Assembly: GCA_964470195.1 (NCBI GenBank)
Contig: CAYYBG010000005.1
Coordinates: 1 to 64,000 of the forward strand
Direction of reading: 5' to 3'
Length of the DNA: 64,000 nt
From: RFPI01 sp964470195
Lineage (GTDB): Bacteria > Pseudomonadota > Gammaproteobacteria > Burkholderiales > Methylophilaceae
In this document: positions 1 through 8,667 of the stretch, piece after piece
Layout: each line of letters opens with the position of its first letter
Position numbering within the stretch: the stretch's first letter is position 1
Program-made: the position numbers and the translations under genes
The notes under the pieces: generated by a model
Databases searched by the model: none
Seen by the model: the letters and a program-made list of their open reading frames with translations, nothing else
Told to the model about the DNA's origin: nothing

Positions 1-1
1 C

Positions 2-232
2 CACCTCGGCACTCGCATTAGCTTGACGACGAAAAAGGGAAAAAGTTATAGCAAAGAGTTCGTGGCCAACCAAGGTTTTCTCACGGGGCAGATGCCACAA
101 CTTACCTTTGGACTGGATGCACAGAATGAAGTCATCAGAGCTGATATTGTTTATCCAGATGGAAGCAAACAGACCTTGCTTCACCCAAGCTTAAATCAAG
201 TTATTCCGCTACTTGATAAAGGCAATCAATAA
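2..232 (+). CDS. C-terminal fragment of an ASPIC/UnbV-domain (CRTAC1-like) protein, cut by window edge
   Basis: The open frame runs in from the window edge without a stop, so this is the last ~76 residues of a longer protein. The visible part reads as an ASPIC/UnbV domain: a beta-rich stretch with a central LTFGL, then VIRADIVYPDGSKQTL, matching the family pattern of FGLG followed by a V-x-W/Y-P-x-G strand. In full-length relatives this domain follows FG-GAP/VCBS beta-propeller repeats and the proteins are usually exported. The internal TTG at position 23 is not needed as a start because the frame continues upstream. Function is unknown. The family call is moderately secure; the rest of the gene is outside the window. 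Confidence 0.65.
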   Translation, partial: HLGTRISLTTKKGKSYSKEFVANQGFLTGQMPQLTFGLDAQNEVIRADIVYPDGSKQTLLHPSLNQVIPLLDKGNQ

Positions 233-256
233 AGTGCCCTTTTGTTTGGCTTGCCA

Positions 257-916
257 CTACAAGCCATCATCTTCCGAGAAGCGTTGTTCCAGCCATGGGT
301 CTGCATCGTTATGATAACCACGAACTTCCCAAAACCCTGGCCTATCCTCTACGTGCAACTCGATTGCTTTTAACCATTTGGCACTTTTCCAGGCATATCG
401 CTTTGGAACTACCATGCGAACTGGCCCGCCATGTTCTGCCGTCAAAGGCTCACCGAAAACAGAATGGGCGAGAACCACGTCATCATCTAACAATGCCTCG
501 AGCGGGAGATTGGTGGTATAACCATCATAAGAATATAGGGTGACGTGGCGCGCATGTTTCAGAGGGCCGGCCTGTAAGATCAAATCACGCGCTCGTACCC
601 CTTGCCAATCCATATCCAACTGCGACCAGCGCGTGACGCAATGAAAATCTGATATATCTCGCACTTGTGGTAATTGTCTGAATGCCAGCCAGTCTAGTGC
701 CACTTCATTCTCTACAAGACCAAATATACGTAGCCTCCAATTGCTGGTATTGACATTCGGGGTAATGCCTAAATCCAGAACAGGAAAGTTAAATACTTGT
801 TTTTGTCCAGCCGGGATACGTTCATGGTCAGATTTTTTGCCTGGTTTGATAACAGATAGTTTGCTTTTGGCCGCCAAGGCAATTTTGCTCTCTACGATTT
901 TTTTCCAATCGGGCAT
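257..916 (-). CDS. Sulfite-oxidase-like molybdopterin-binding oxidoreductase
   Basis: About 219 residues forming one oxidoreductase molybdopterin-binding domain of the YuiH/sulfite oxidase-like type. The FHCVTRWS motif carries the cysteine expected to ligate molybdenum. It is followed by GVRARDLI, YDGYTTNLPL and the EHGGPVRMVVPKRYAWKSAKW block typical of this fold. There is no signal peptide, no membrane segment and no dimerisation domain, so it is probably a soluble cytoplasmic Moco enzyme; its substrate is not known. An upstream TTG at 928 is open, but it lies inside a GGAGAG ribosome-binding sequence. That sequence sits correctly before the ATG at 916, so the shorter start was chosen. It lies 15 nt downstream of lspA on the same strand. 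Confidence 0.85.
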   Translation of the reverse strand: MPDWKKIVESKIALAAKSKLSVIKPGKKSDHERIPAGQKQVFNFPVLDLGITPNVNTSNWRLRIFGLVENEVALDWLAFRQLPQVRDISDFHCVTRWSQLDMDWQGVRARDLILQAGPLKHARHVTLYSYDGYTTNLPLEALLDDDVVLAHSVFGEPLTAEHGGPVRMVVPKRYAWKSAKWLKAIELHVEDRPGFWEVRGYHNDADPWLEQRFSEDDGL

Positions 917-931
917 GCAACTCTCCAAATT

Positions 932-1402
932 CTATGATGAAGCTTGGACTCGGCTTTGCCGAAAATTATCCCAAAGCAAGATGGCGACACCAACACAAAT
1001 TGCACTATCCGCCACATTAAACGCTGGCCAATACCAAGTTTGATAGTGAAAATACAAAAAGTCTACGACATAACCCAGCGTTAATCTGTCATACAAATTT
1101 CCTAAAGCGCCGCCTAGCAACAAAGACAGAGCAAAACAGAAGCAAGTCTGGCGTAAATTGCGGACTATTAAAGCGACGATAACCACGGCGGCAATCATTG
1201 CGAAAGCACTAAACATAGTTTGTTGCCACCCCCCTTGGTCCGCCAAAAAACTGAATGCGGCACCAGGGTTGTGATATCGCACTAAATCAAAATATGGATT
1301 GATAATTTTGTGCTCACCTAATACCCATAGTGTCTTGATGAAATGTTTACTAACAACATCTGACGCCAGTACCAAAGCACTTATCAGCAGCCATTTACGC
1401 AT
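932..1402 (-). CDS. lspA: Lipoprotein signal peptidase (signal peptidase II)
   Basis: Inner-membrane aspartic protease of about 156 residues that removes the signal peptide from diacylated prolipoproteins ahead of the lipobox cysteine. Four hydrophobic segments are visible. The two catalytic aspartates lie in GNLYDR and FNVADSAI, with VVDFLYFHY between them. The conserved YHNPGAAFSFL motif lies in the first periplasmic part. The start was placed at the ATG giving MRKWLL (1402), which overlaps the end of ileS by 8 nt; the longer open frame lies inside ileS. The ileS-lspA pairing is classic and implies co-transcription and translational coupling. Confidence 0.95.
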   Translation of the reverse strand: MRKWLLISALVLASDVVSKHFIKTLWVLGEHKIINPYFDLVRYHNPGAAFSFLADQGGWQQTMFSAFAMIAAVVIVALIVRNLRQTCFCFALSLLLGGALGNLYDRLTLGYVVDFLYFHYQTWYWPAFNVADSAICVGVAILLWDNFRQSRVQASS

Positions 1403-4202
1403 GGATGCGATGCTCCCCATCGGCAAATAAATTGCTGACACAGCGTGTACATAAACTAGCATGTTGTGGATCACTGCCTACATCAGCTCGGTAATGCCAG
1501 CAACGCTCACATTTTTGATGTGTGCTGGCTTTGACTAAAACTGGACGCTCGGCATTGCTGGCTCGGAATACTTTGGCCTGCGAAGTAATCATCACAAAGC
1601 GCAAGTCATCTCCCAATCCTTGTAGCGCAGCAAAATCATCCCCCTCCACATGAAACTCAAGTTCGGCCTGTAATGACGAACCAACTTGACCTTGCTCGCG
1701 CAAACTTTCAATTTCTTTTGCTGCCTGAGTACGAAGCTCAATCACCCGTTGCCACTCAGTAATCTGTTGGGCAGTCAACTTGGCTTCGGGTAGTTCATAC
1801 CATTGCTCTTCAAACACGGTACTGTCATCAGATACTGCAAGTGTTTGCCAAATTTCATCAGCAGTAAAACTAAGTACGGGGGCCACCAAGCGCATCAAGG
1901 CGTGAGTAATATGGAACAGCGCACTTTGCGCGGCACGTCTTGCTGGCGCATTCTCAGCGCTGGTGTAGAGTCTATCTTTAAGAATATCTAAGTAGAAACC
2001 ACCCAAGTCTTCTGAGCAGAATGCGACAATTTTTTGTACCGCCAAGTGAAATTCATAACGCTCATAGTCAGCTAAAATTGCTTGTTGTCGTTGTGCGGTC
2101 ATGGCAAGCGCGTAGCGGTCAAGTGATAACCATTGTGGCACTGGTAATAAATCTTTTTGCGCATCGAAATCAGCTAAGTTGGCTAACAAAAAGCGCAAGG
2201 TGTTACGGATACGACGATAGCTCTCGGCCACACGCTTGAGAATTTCATCAGAAATGGTCAATTCACCAGAATAGTCGGTGGATGCCACCCATAAACGCAA
2301 AATATCAGCGCCATAAGTATCCATCACCTTTTGCGGAGCAACCACATTGCCCTTCGATTTACTCATCTTGTGGCCACTGCCATCCACCACAAAACCATGG
2401 GTGAGCAAGGCGTGGTAAGGGGCTTTGCCATCAATCGCACAGCCGGTCAGCAACGAAGACTGGAACCAGCCACGATGTTGGTCTGATCCCTCTAGATACA
2501 AATCAGCAGGATGGGCTAGTTCATCACGGCGTTTGAGTACAGCGAAATGTGTAGCCCCAGAATCAAACCAAACATCTAATGTATCACTCACCTTGCGGTA
2601 CTGTGGCGCATTGGTAGGCGCATGTTGGGCCAAAAACTGCTCGCCATCCAAACTAAACCAAGCCTCTATGCCTTGCTGTTCGACTTGCTCGGTAATTAGT
2701 CCCAGCAATCGCAGGGTATCTGGGTGTGGCTCCCCAGTCTCTTTATGCACAAACAGCGGCATAGGGACACCCCAATTACGTTGACGTGAAACGCACCAAT
2801 CTGGACGATTTTTAATCATCGCCTCTAAACGTGCACGACCCCAACTTGGGAAGAACTCGGTAGCTTCTACCGCTTGATTGGCGTGTTGACGTAATGACAC
2901 CCCATCTCTGCCTTGCGCATTCATTCCAATAAACCACTGATGAGTGGCCAGTTGCATCAAAGGAGTTTTATGACGCCAACAATGCGGGAAGCTATGTTGC
3001 AGACGTGCACTGGCGAATAGTCTGTTATTTTGTTCTAGCACTTGCAAAATCACCTTGTTAGCCTCTTGACGATTCAGTCCACGAATAGCTGCCAACTCGA
3101 CTAAATCACTGGTGAAAAAGCGTCCATCTCCCCCCATCAATACGCGTGGCTTTTCATCGGGGAAATGAGCACGCATCACCAACCAGTCATCATTACCATG
3201 TGCTGCGGCTGTATGCACTAGACCAGTCCCTGCTTCGGTCGTGACATGTTCGCCAGTAATCACCGGTACTTGGCGTTGATCAAAAGGATGTTGGCACAGT
3301 AAGCCAAGTAATTGTGAGCCCTGACAATGTGCTAATACGCTGTAGTCAGTCACCCCATAGCGTTGTAAAGTTTTCTCAGCCAAATCATGGGCAAGTATCA
3401 ATAAACCTTTTGCGCTACTGGTCAAATCATATTGCAATTCAGGATGCACACTAATCGCCTGATTGGCAGGTAAAGTCCACGGCGTAGTCGTCCAAATAAC
3501 AGCATATACATCCTCTGCTATGTTGATACCAAACAGTGTTTCAAGTGCGGTCTGATCAAGCAATTTAAATCCCACATCAATCGCGGGTGAATTGACGTCT
3601 TCGTATTCCACCTCAGCTTCTGCCAAAGCCGAGCCACAGTCCACACACCAATGCACGGGCTTACTGCCTTGGTAAAGATAGCCATTGCTATAGATCTCTC
3701 CCAAGGCTCGCATGATGTCAGCCTCGGTACGATAGTCCATAGTCAGATAAGGACGCTCCCAGTCGCCCAACACTCCCAAGCGGATAAAATCTTTTTTCTG
3801 CTTTTCTACTTGCTCAGCGGCGTAGGCACGACATAACTCACGAAACTGAGCAGCAGGAATCCCTTTGCCGTGCAGTTTTTCCACCACCAGCTCAATCGGC
3901 AGACCGTGACAATCCCAACCAGGTACATAAGGCGCGTCAAAACCACTCATGGTTTTGGATTTAATGATGATGTCTTTGAGAATTTTGTTGACTGCATGGC
4001 CAATATGAATATCACCGTTGGCATACGGAGGACCATCATGCAGAATGAATTTTTTGGCACCCTTGCGTGCACGACGAATGCGCTGATAAATCTTCTTTTG
4101 TTGCCATTGTTGTAGCCATGCTGGCTCACGTTTGGCTAAGTCTCCTCGCATAGGGAAACTCGTCTCTGGCAAATTCAAAGGATATTTGTTTTGTTCTGTC
4201 AT
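1395..4202 (-). CDS. ileS: Isoleucyl-tRNA synthetase
   Basis: Class I aminoacyl-tRNA synthetase of 935 residues that charges tRNA-Ile and edits mischarged valine. The signature HIGH is at residues 66-69 and KMSKS at about 612-616. The CP1 editing region lies between them, with TTTPWTLPANQAISVHP and the HTAAAHGNDDW segment. The anticodon-binding domain follows. The C terminus ends with the zinc module CERC (C898, C901) and CTRC (C918, C921), as in standard bacterial IleRS of this length. It is followed by lspA with an 8-nt overlap. A 341-nt gap with two hairpins separates it from ribF upstream. Confidence 0.98.
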   Translation of the reverse strand: MTEQNKYPLNLPETSFPMRGDLAKREPAWLQQWQQKKIYQRIRRARKGAKKFILHDGPPYANGDIHIGHAVNKILKDIIIKSKTMSGFDAPYVPGWDCHGLPIELVVEKLHGKGIPAAQFRELCRAYAAEQVEKQKKDFIRLGVLGDWERPYLTMDYRTEADIMRALGEIYSNGYLYQGSKPVHWCVDCGSALAEAEVEYEDVNSPAIDVGFKLLDQTALETLFGINIAEDVYAVIWTTTPWTLPANQAISVHPELQYDLTSSAKGLLILAHDLAEKTLQRYGVTDYSVLAHCQGSQLLGLLCQHPFDQRQVPVITGEHVTTEAGTGLVHTAAAHGNDDWLVMRAHFPDEKPRVLMGGDGRFFTSDLVELAAIRGLNRQEANKVILQVLEQNNRLFASARLQHSFPHCWRHKTPLMQLATHQWFIGMNAQGRDGVSLRQHANQAVEATEFFPSWGRARLEAMIKNRPDWCVSRQRNWGVPMPLFVHKETGEPHPDTLRLLGLITEQVEQQGIEAWFSLDGEQFLAQHAPTNAPQYRKVSDTLDVWFDSGATHFAVLKRRDELAHPADLYLEGSDQHRGWFQSSLLTGCAIDGKAPYHALLTHGFVVDGSGHKMSKSKGNVVAPQKVMDTYGADILRLWVASTDYSGELTISDEILKRVAESYRRIRNTLRFLLANLADFDAQKDLLPVPQWLSLDRYALAMTAQRQQAILADYERYEFHLAVQKIVAFCSEDLGGFYLDILKDRLYTSAENAPARRAAQSALFHITHALMRLVAPVLSFTADEIWQTLAVSDDSTVFEEQWYELPEAKLTAQQITEWQRVIELRTQAAKEIESLREQGQVGSSLQAELEFHVEGDDFAALQGLGDDLRFVMITSQAKVFRASNAERPVLVKASTHQKCERCWHYRADVGSDPQHASLCTRCVSNLFADGEHRIHA

Positions 4203-4254
4203 GGTTCACTCACACTGCTTTGGACGTCTAACGAGCACAATCATTGTACTCAAA

Positions 4255-4283
4255 GGCGCTTATTTTACCGTAAACTAAGCGCC
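4255..4283. repeat. Near-perfect 29-bp palindrome upstream of ileS
   Basis: Arms GGCGCTTA (4255-4262) and TAAGCGCC (4276-4283) are perfect complements. The inner arms TTTAC (4264-4268) and GTAAA (4270-4274) also pair. Only one mismatched pair and a single central base break the symmetry. It lies 53-81 nt before the ileS start codon. The T-run after it on the minus strand is only three bases, so it is a poor intrinsic terminator. A protein-binding operator or an mRNA leader hairpin are alternatives; the function is inferred only from position. Confidence 0.6.
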
Positions 4284-4413
4284 AATTCAGTGCTTAATCA
4301 GCGTCATTACCAAGCAACCGGTAGAGCTATAGCGGAGTTCATTTCCATCTGAGGAGAGGGGATGAATTTTAGGTCGGGGTAGTCAATCCAGCCCAAACAT
4401 AAAGCCCCACCGG

Positions 4414-4441
4414 CGTCATTCCAGCCTTCGCAGGAATGACG
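4414..4441. repeat. REP/dRS3-like inverted repeat
   Basis: CGTCATTCC (4414-4422) and GGAATGACG (4433-4441) form a 9-bp perfect stem around a GC-CTTC-GC inner pairing. Short intergenic palindromes of the form GTCATTCC-loop-GGAATGAC are common in proteobacterial genomes as REP-like elements, and the ATTCC/GGAAT core resembles the neisserial dRS3. Only this copy was found in the window. Confidence 0.6.
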
Positions 4442-4543
4442 GTAGTGGGGGTGCGGGAGTGACGACAATAAGGCGGAGGACTATTTTTAAACTATTACTC
4501 TAATCTTACAGTTAGAGGCTACGATTAGTTCCATAGCAACCTT

Positions 4544-5464
4544 TTATTTTGAGACAACGCCGGCGAAATATGCTTGAGCGGCCAATACATCCTGCGCAAT
4601 TTGCGCTTTCAGTGTCGACAGATCAGCAAACTTGATTTCCTCACGAAGCTTATGCAAGAACTCGACATGGACATGTCGCTGATACAAATCACCATTAAAG
4701 TCAAACAAATGCACCTCTAATGACAACTTAGGAATACCCGCTATGGTGGGTCGTACGCCTAAATTAGCCACACCAGGCATACCATCCAGCTTGACCGCAT
4801 AAACGCCAGTCAAGGCCGGGCGCTCATGGCGCATATGCACATTGGCGGTAGGAAAACCTATCTGCCTACCCAATTGTTGACCACGAACGACTGTCCCGCT
4901 AATGCTGTAGTGACGACCAAGCAAACGTCGTGCAACAGATAACTCTCCAGTAGCCAATGCATTGCGTACAGCGGTGCTAGAAATACGTTGTGGCCCATCC
5001 GCACCGTCAACAAGCACCTCAGGCAAGGTCACCAGTTTGATCCCCGCTTGTGCGATTTGGCTTACATCACCTTTGCGCCCGGCGCCAAAACGAAAATCTT
5101 CCCCGACCATCACTGCCTGTGCTCGAATCGCCTTGATGAGCACTTGCTGTAAAAAATCAGCACTGGATATGCTGGCAAATAGCTGATTGAAGCGTACCAA
5201 AAACACATGATCTATACCTAACTCGGCACACCACTCCAACTTTTCTCGCGAAGAGGCCAATCGCGCTGGCGCATGATGTGGTGTAAAAAACTCTCTTGGA
5301 TGAGGATCAAAGGTCATTACTGCCGCGCTTAAATCGTGTTGGCGTGCATAGTCGACCAGCTCGTGCAATAGAGTTTGATGACCTAAATGCATGCCATCAA
5401 AGTTACCGATCGCAAGGGCACATGGTGCAGTGTGAGCGAGAGCGTAATGACGAATAACTTGCAT
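4544..5464 (-). CDS. ribF: Bifunctional riboflavin kinase / FMN adenylyltransferase
   Basis: 306 residues making FMN and FAD from riboflavin in the cytosol. The N-terminal nucleotidyltransferase domain carries GNFDGMHLGH at residues 20-29 and the later SSTAVRNAL segment. The C-terminal flavokinase domain carries RQIGFPTANV, TGVYAVKLDG and a VEFLHKLREE end, all standard for bacterial RibF and at normal length. It starts 3 nt after the murJ stop codon on the same strand, so the two are almost certainly co-transcribed. murJ-ribF-ileS-lspA is a familiar proteobacterial order. Confidence 0.96.
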   Translation of the reverse strand: MQVIRHYALAHTAPCALAIGNFDGMHLGHQTLLHELVDYARQHDLSAAVMTFDPHPREFFTPHHAPARLASSREKLEWCAELGIDHVFLVRFNQLFASISSADFLQQVLIKAIRAQAVMVGEDFRFGAGRKGDVSQIAQAGIKLVTLPEVLVDGADGPQRISSTAVRNALATGELSVARRLLGRHYSISGTVVRGQQLGRQIGFPTANVHMRHERPALTGVYAVKLDGMPGVANLGVRPTIAGIPKLSLEVHLFDFNGDLYQRHVHVEFLHKLREEIKFADLSTLKAQIAQDVLAAQAYFAGVVSK

Positions 5465-5467
5465 GAA

Positions 5468-7006
5468 TTAAGATGCGGTTCTTTGCATAAATTGAACTAG
5501 ACGTATGCCCAACAACCATAAGGTGAGGAAATAACTGCCTGCGCCAGCCACCAACAATAGCGCTAAGTGCGCCAATTTGCTGCTCAGTGTGTAATTCAAC
5601 CAGAGTTGGTCAGCACCCGCTAGAAGGCGCAATACCACGGCCATGACTAACAAGGCGACCACTAACTGCAGACTAAATTTCAGCCAACCTGCTTGCGGCT
5701 GATAGACTTTCGATTTGCGTAAATAATAAAACAAAATACTGGCGTTGATACAGGCACCCAAACCGATTGCCAAGGCTAGTCCGGCATGTTGCAATGGGCC
5801 AATAAATAACAAGTTCATCACTTGTGTCGCGACTAGGGTAAAGATGGCAATCTTGACCGGGGTTTTGATGTTTTGCCGCGAATAAAACGCCGGTGCTAAT
5901 ACCTTGACCAAAATCAAACCCAATAGCCCTAGACTATATGCTACTAAGGCTTGCCGAGTCATCTCTACGTCTTGCACGGTAAATGCCCCGTAATGAAATA
6001 AACCCGTTACCAAGGGGACCGATAATACCGCTAAGGCAACTGCCGCAGGTGCAGCTAATAGAAAACAAAGACGTAAGCCCCAATCTAACAGACGAGAGTA
6101 TTCTCCATCTGATTTATCAGCATACGATTTGGCCAAACTTGGCAATAAAATCGTTCCCAAAGCCACCCCTAGCACCCCAGTAGGAAACTCCATCAATCGA
6201 TCCGCGTAATATAGCCATGAAACACTGCCATTCTGTAAAAATGAAGCAAATATGGTGTTTATTAATAGGGAAATCTGCGCGATTGAAACACCAAATACAG
6301 CAGGACCCATCAACTTGACGATGCGCCACACACCGGGATCTTGAAGATTCAATGCATAGCGTGGGAGTAGTCCGATACGCATCAGGTATGGAATTTGATA
6401 CAACAATTGCAGTATGCCGCCAGCAAACACTGCCCAAGCCAGCACTTTAATAGAGTGATCAAAATACGGGGCAATCAATAATACTGCGACGATAAAGGAC
6501 AAGTTGAGCCAGACTGGTGTCATCGCTGGCACACTAAAATTGCCGTAGGTATTCAATACCCCACCCGCCAGCGACACTAAAGAGATAAAGAAAATATAGG
6601 GGAAGGTAATCTTGAGCAAATCCACCGTCAGCGCAAACTTATCTGCATTGTCGACAAAACCTGGGGCACTAATTTGTACTATCCAAGGCGCCGCTAACAT
6701 ACCCAAAATGGTCACCAACAACAGAAATAGTCCGAGCAAAGAGGCTACGTGATTAATCAAATCATGCGTTTGTTCAATGCTTTTTTGCTCTTTGTATTCA
6801 GCCAATATGGGAACAAAAGCTTGAGAAAAAGCGCCCTCTGCCGATATTCGGCGTAGTAGATTGGGAATTTTAAATGCCACAAAAAAAGCATCAGTTGCAA
6901 GACCTGCACCGAATACTCGCGCAATCAAGGTATCACGCACAAAGCCCAAGATACGCGACAAAAAAGTCATACTTCCGACGGTCGCAAGTGCTTTGAGTAG
7001 ATTCAT
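5468..7006 (-). CDS. murJ: Lipid II flippase MurJ
   Basis: 512-residue polytopic membrane protein of the MviN/MurJ (MOP) family that flips the peptidoglycan precursor lipid II across the inner membrane. The N terminus SRILGFVRDTLIARVFGAG and the KIPNLLRRISAEGAFSQAFVPILAEYK block are family signatures. About 14 hydrophobic segments follow. Length is normal. It is divergent from rpsT and 3 nt upstream of ribF. Functionally it connects to the large wall-synthesis cluster at 43-62 kb although it lies far from it. Confidence 0.96.
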   Translation of the reverse strand: MNLLKALATVGSMTFLSRILGFVRDTLIARVFGAGLATDAFFVAFKIPNLLRRISAEGAFSQAFVPILAEYKEQKSIEQTHDLINHVASLLGLFLLLVTILGMLAAPWIVQISAPGFVDNADKFALTVDLLKITFPYIFFISLVSLAGGVLNTYGNFSVPAMTPVWLNLSFIVAVLLIAPYFDHSIKVLAWAVFAGGILQLLYQIPYLMRIGLLPRYALNLQDPGVWRIVKLMGPAVFGVSIAQISLLINTIFASFLQNGSVSWLYYADRLMEFPTGVLGVALGTILLPSLAKSYADKSDGEYSRLLDWGLRLCFLLAAPAAVALAVLSVPLVTGLFHYGAFTVQDVEMTRQALVAYSLGLLGLILVKVLAPAFYSRQNIKTPVKIAIFTLVATQVMNLLFIGPLQHAGLALAIGLGACINASILFYYLRKSKVYQPQAGWLKFSLQLVVALLVMAVVLRLLAGADQLWLNYTLSSKLAHLALLLVAGAGSYFLTLWLLGIRLVQFMQRTAS

Positions 7007-7120
7007 GAATGGATGGTCTTGAAATGATTAAATATAATGATGTGGTGAGATTTTAGCATGAGGCACGAACAAAACCTCGATACAGCCTATCGGCAGTGAC
7101 TAAAAAAATCACGTAAATCA

Positions 7121-7149
7121 TTGCCAAAAACCCGATTAATCGCTATCAT
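7121..7149 (+). promoter_or_regulatory. Sigma-70-like promoter of rpsT
   Basis: TTGCCA (7121-7126) and TATCAT (7144-7149) are separated by exactly 17 nt and lie about 48 nt before the rpsT ATG. A ribosome-binding AGGA follows at 7184-7187. Predicted start of transcription is near 7156. Confidence 0.6.
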
Positions 7150-7196
7150 GCACGGCTTGATTTTTTATACACCAATTTTTACTAGGATTTAGATTC

Positions 7197-7460
7197 ATGG
7201 CAAATACCGCTCAAGCGAGAAAACGCGCACGTCAGGCAGAGAAACAACGCGCTCATAACGCAAGCCTACGTTCAACATTGCGTACAGCGATTAAGAAAAT
7301 CCTGAAAGCGATTGAAGCTGGTGACAAAAAAGCTGCACAAGCTTCTTTCCAGGAAAATGTCAGTGTCATCGATCGTATTGCTGACAAAAAAATTATTCAC
7401 AAGAACAAAGCTGCACGTCATAAGAGTCGTTTAAGCGCCAGTATCAAATCCATGGCGTAG
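7197..7460 (+). CDS. rpsT: 30S ribosomal protein S20
   Basis: 87-residue, very basic helical protein that binds 16S rRNA. The N terminus MANTAQARKRARQAEKQRAHN and the IHKNKAARHKSRL segment near the C terminus are diagnostic, and length is standard. It is a single-gene transcription unit with its own promoter and a strong terminator, divergent from murJ as in many proteobacteria. Confidence 0.98.
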   Translation: MANTAQARKRARQAEKQRAHNASLRSTLRTAIKKILKAIEAGDKKAAQASFQENVSVIDRIADKKIIHKNKAARHKSRLSASIKSMA

Positions 7461-7473
7461 TCTCTTACTGGAC

Positions 7474-7503
7474 AAAAAAAGCCGGCAATGCCGGCTTTTT
7501 TTT
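7474..7503 (+). terminator. Bidirectional intrinsic terminator between rpsT and purK
   Basis: GCCGGC-AAT-GCCGGC (7481-7495) is flanked by seven A upstream and eight T downstream. It ends rpsT on the plus strand. By symmetry it can also end the purK transcript arriving from the other side. Confidence 0.92.
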
Positions 7504-7518
7504 CATGCCCCATCGTGC

Positions 7519-8667
7519 TTATGTCCCAATTCCAAGGTTTTGTCTGGCTTTGATTGCTATCTCAATGGCCTGCTCTAATTGTTCATGCAAAGCTGTGAAA
7601 TGCCCCATTTTTCGACCAGGCCTTGCTTGATGCTTGCCATACAAATGCAACTTAATTTGACCGTGCTCGAAACATGATAACCAGTCTGGCTCGCGTACCC
7701 GCCCATCTTCAACCCAAACATCTCCCAATAAATTTACCATGACACTGGCACTGTGTTGCCTTGAGTCACCCAATGGCAATCCAGCCAAAGCACGAACTTG
7801 TTGCTCAAACTGACTAGTGACACAAGCATCTATGGTGTAATGTCCAGAATTATGTGGGCGTGGTGCCATTTCATTCGCCAGCAATTGTCCCTCACTGACA
7901 AAAAATTCTACCGCCAACACGCCCACATAATCCAATGTTTGCGCTATCTTGATGGCTAAGGTTTGTGCCTGCTGATGAATGGCTTGTGGTGCTCTTGCTG
8001 GCACGATAGAAACATCCAGTATACCGTTCAGATGGCTATTTTCGGCAGTGGGAAAACACACCACTTGTCCGTCTTCACCACGTACTAACACAACCGAAAT
8101 CTCATAATCCAAGCTCAGCATTTTTTCTAATACGCATTGTGCCTGCTTAAATTCAGCCCATGCTTTGATGGCTTGCTCACGATTAGCTACGCGCGCTTGC
8201 CCTTTACCGTCATATCCAAATCGGGCGACTTTGAGTATGGCGGGGTAAATATCGGCGCCGTCTTCAGGTAAGTCAGCAGCCTGATTGACCACGACAAAAG
8301 GGGCAACAGGAATTCCTGCATCACGAATAAATTGTTTCTCAAGGGCTCGATGTTGTGCCACTGCGACTGCGTTCGCATTTGGACGAACAATACAGTCTTG
8401 AGCAAGCGTTTGCATCGTTTGTGCAGGCACATTTTCAAACTCTGTTGTCACAGCCACACAAGTTTGCGCCATTTGTTTGAGCGCTTGGGCATCATCATAC
8501 TGGGCGCATAGATGTACATCGGCAATTTTACCTGCAGGACTATTTGGGTCGGGATCAAGCACCGTCACACGATAGCCCATTTCATGCGCAGCTATGACAA
8601 AAAAGCGCCCTAATTGGCCGCCACCCAACATACCCAGCATGGCTGGTGGAAGAATTGCTTGACTCAA
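7519..8667 (-). CDS. purK: 5-(carboxyamino)imidazole ribonucleotide synthase
   Basis: ATP-grasp enzyme of 382 residues that converts AIR, bicarbonate and ATP to N5-CAIR in purine synthesis. The N terminus MLGGGQLGRFFVIAAHEMGYRV is the typical PurK preATP-grasp motif. The ATP-grasp core follows with ILKVARFGYDGKGQ, VLEKMLSLDYEISV and the NEMAPRPHNSGHYTIDAC signature. Its ATG overlaps the purE stop by 4 nt, so the product is handed on within a coupled purE-purK pair. Confidence 0.97.
   Translation of the reverse strand: MSQAILPPAMLGMLGGGQLGRFFVIAAHEMGYRVTVLDPDPNSPAGKIADVHLCAQYDDAQALKQMAQTCVAVTTEFENVPAQTMQTLAQDCIVRPNANAVAVAQHRALEKQFIRDAGIPVAPFVVVNQAADLPEDGADIYPAILKVARFGYDGKGQARVANREQAIKAWAEFKQAQCVLEKMLSLDYEISVVLVRGEDGQVVCFPTAENSHLNGILDVSIVPARAPQAIHQQAQTLAIKIAQTLDYVGVLAVEFFVSEGQLLANEMAPRPHNSGHYTIDACVTSQFEQQVRALAGLPLGDSRQHSASVMVNLLGDVWVEDGRVREPDWLSCFEHGQIKLHLYGKHQARPGRKMGHFTALHEQLEQAIEIAIKARQNLGIGT

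Larger units (their letters stand above)
4203..4543. other. Gene-free stretch between ribF and ileS
   Basis: 341 nt without a supportable gene. It contains two inverted repeats, listed separately: a near-perfect 29-bp palindrome at 4255-4283 and a REP/dRS3-like hairpin at 4414-4441. No strong terminator after ribF is visible, since neither hairpin is followed by a long T-run on the minus strand. A TACAAT hexamer just downstream of the palindrome could be a -10 for ileS, but no matching -35 is clear. Confidence 0.6.

Noticed and set aside
2425..2784. Plus-strand 119-residue frame opposite ileS
   Set aside because: Antisense shadow of ileS; Ser/Cys-rich composition without domain features.
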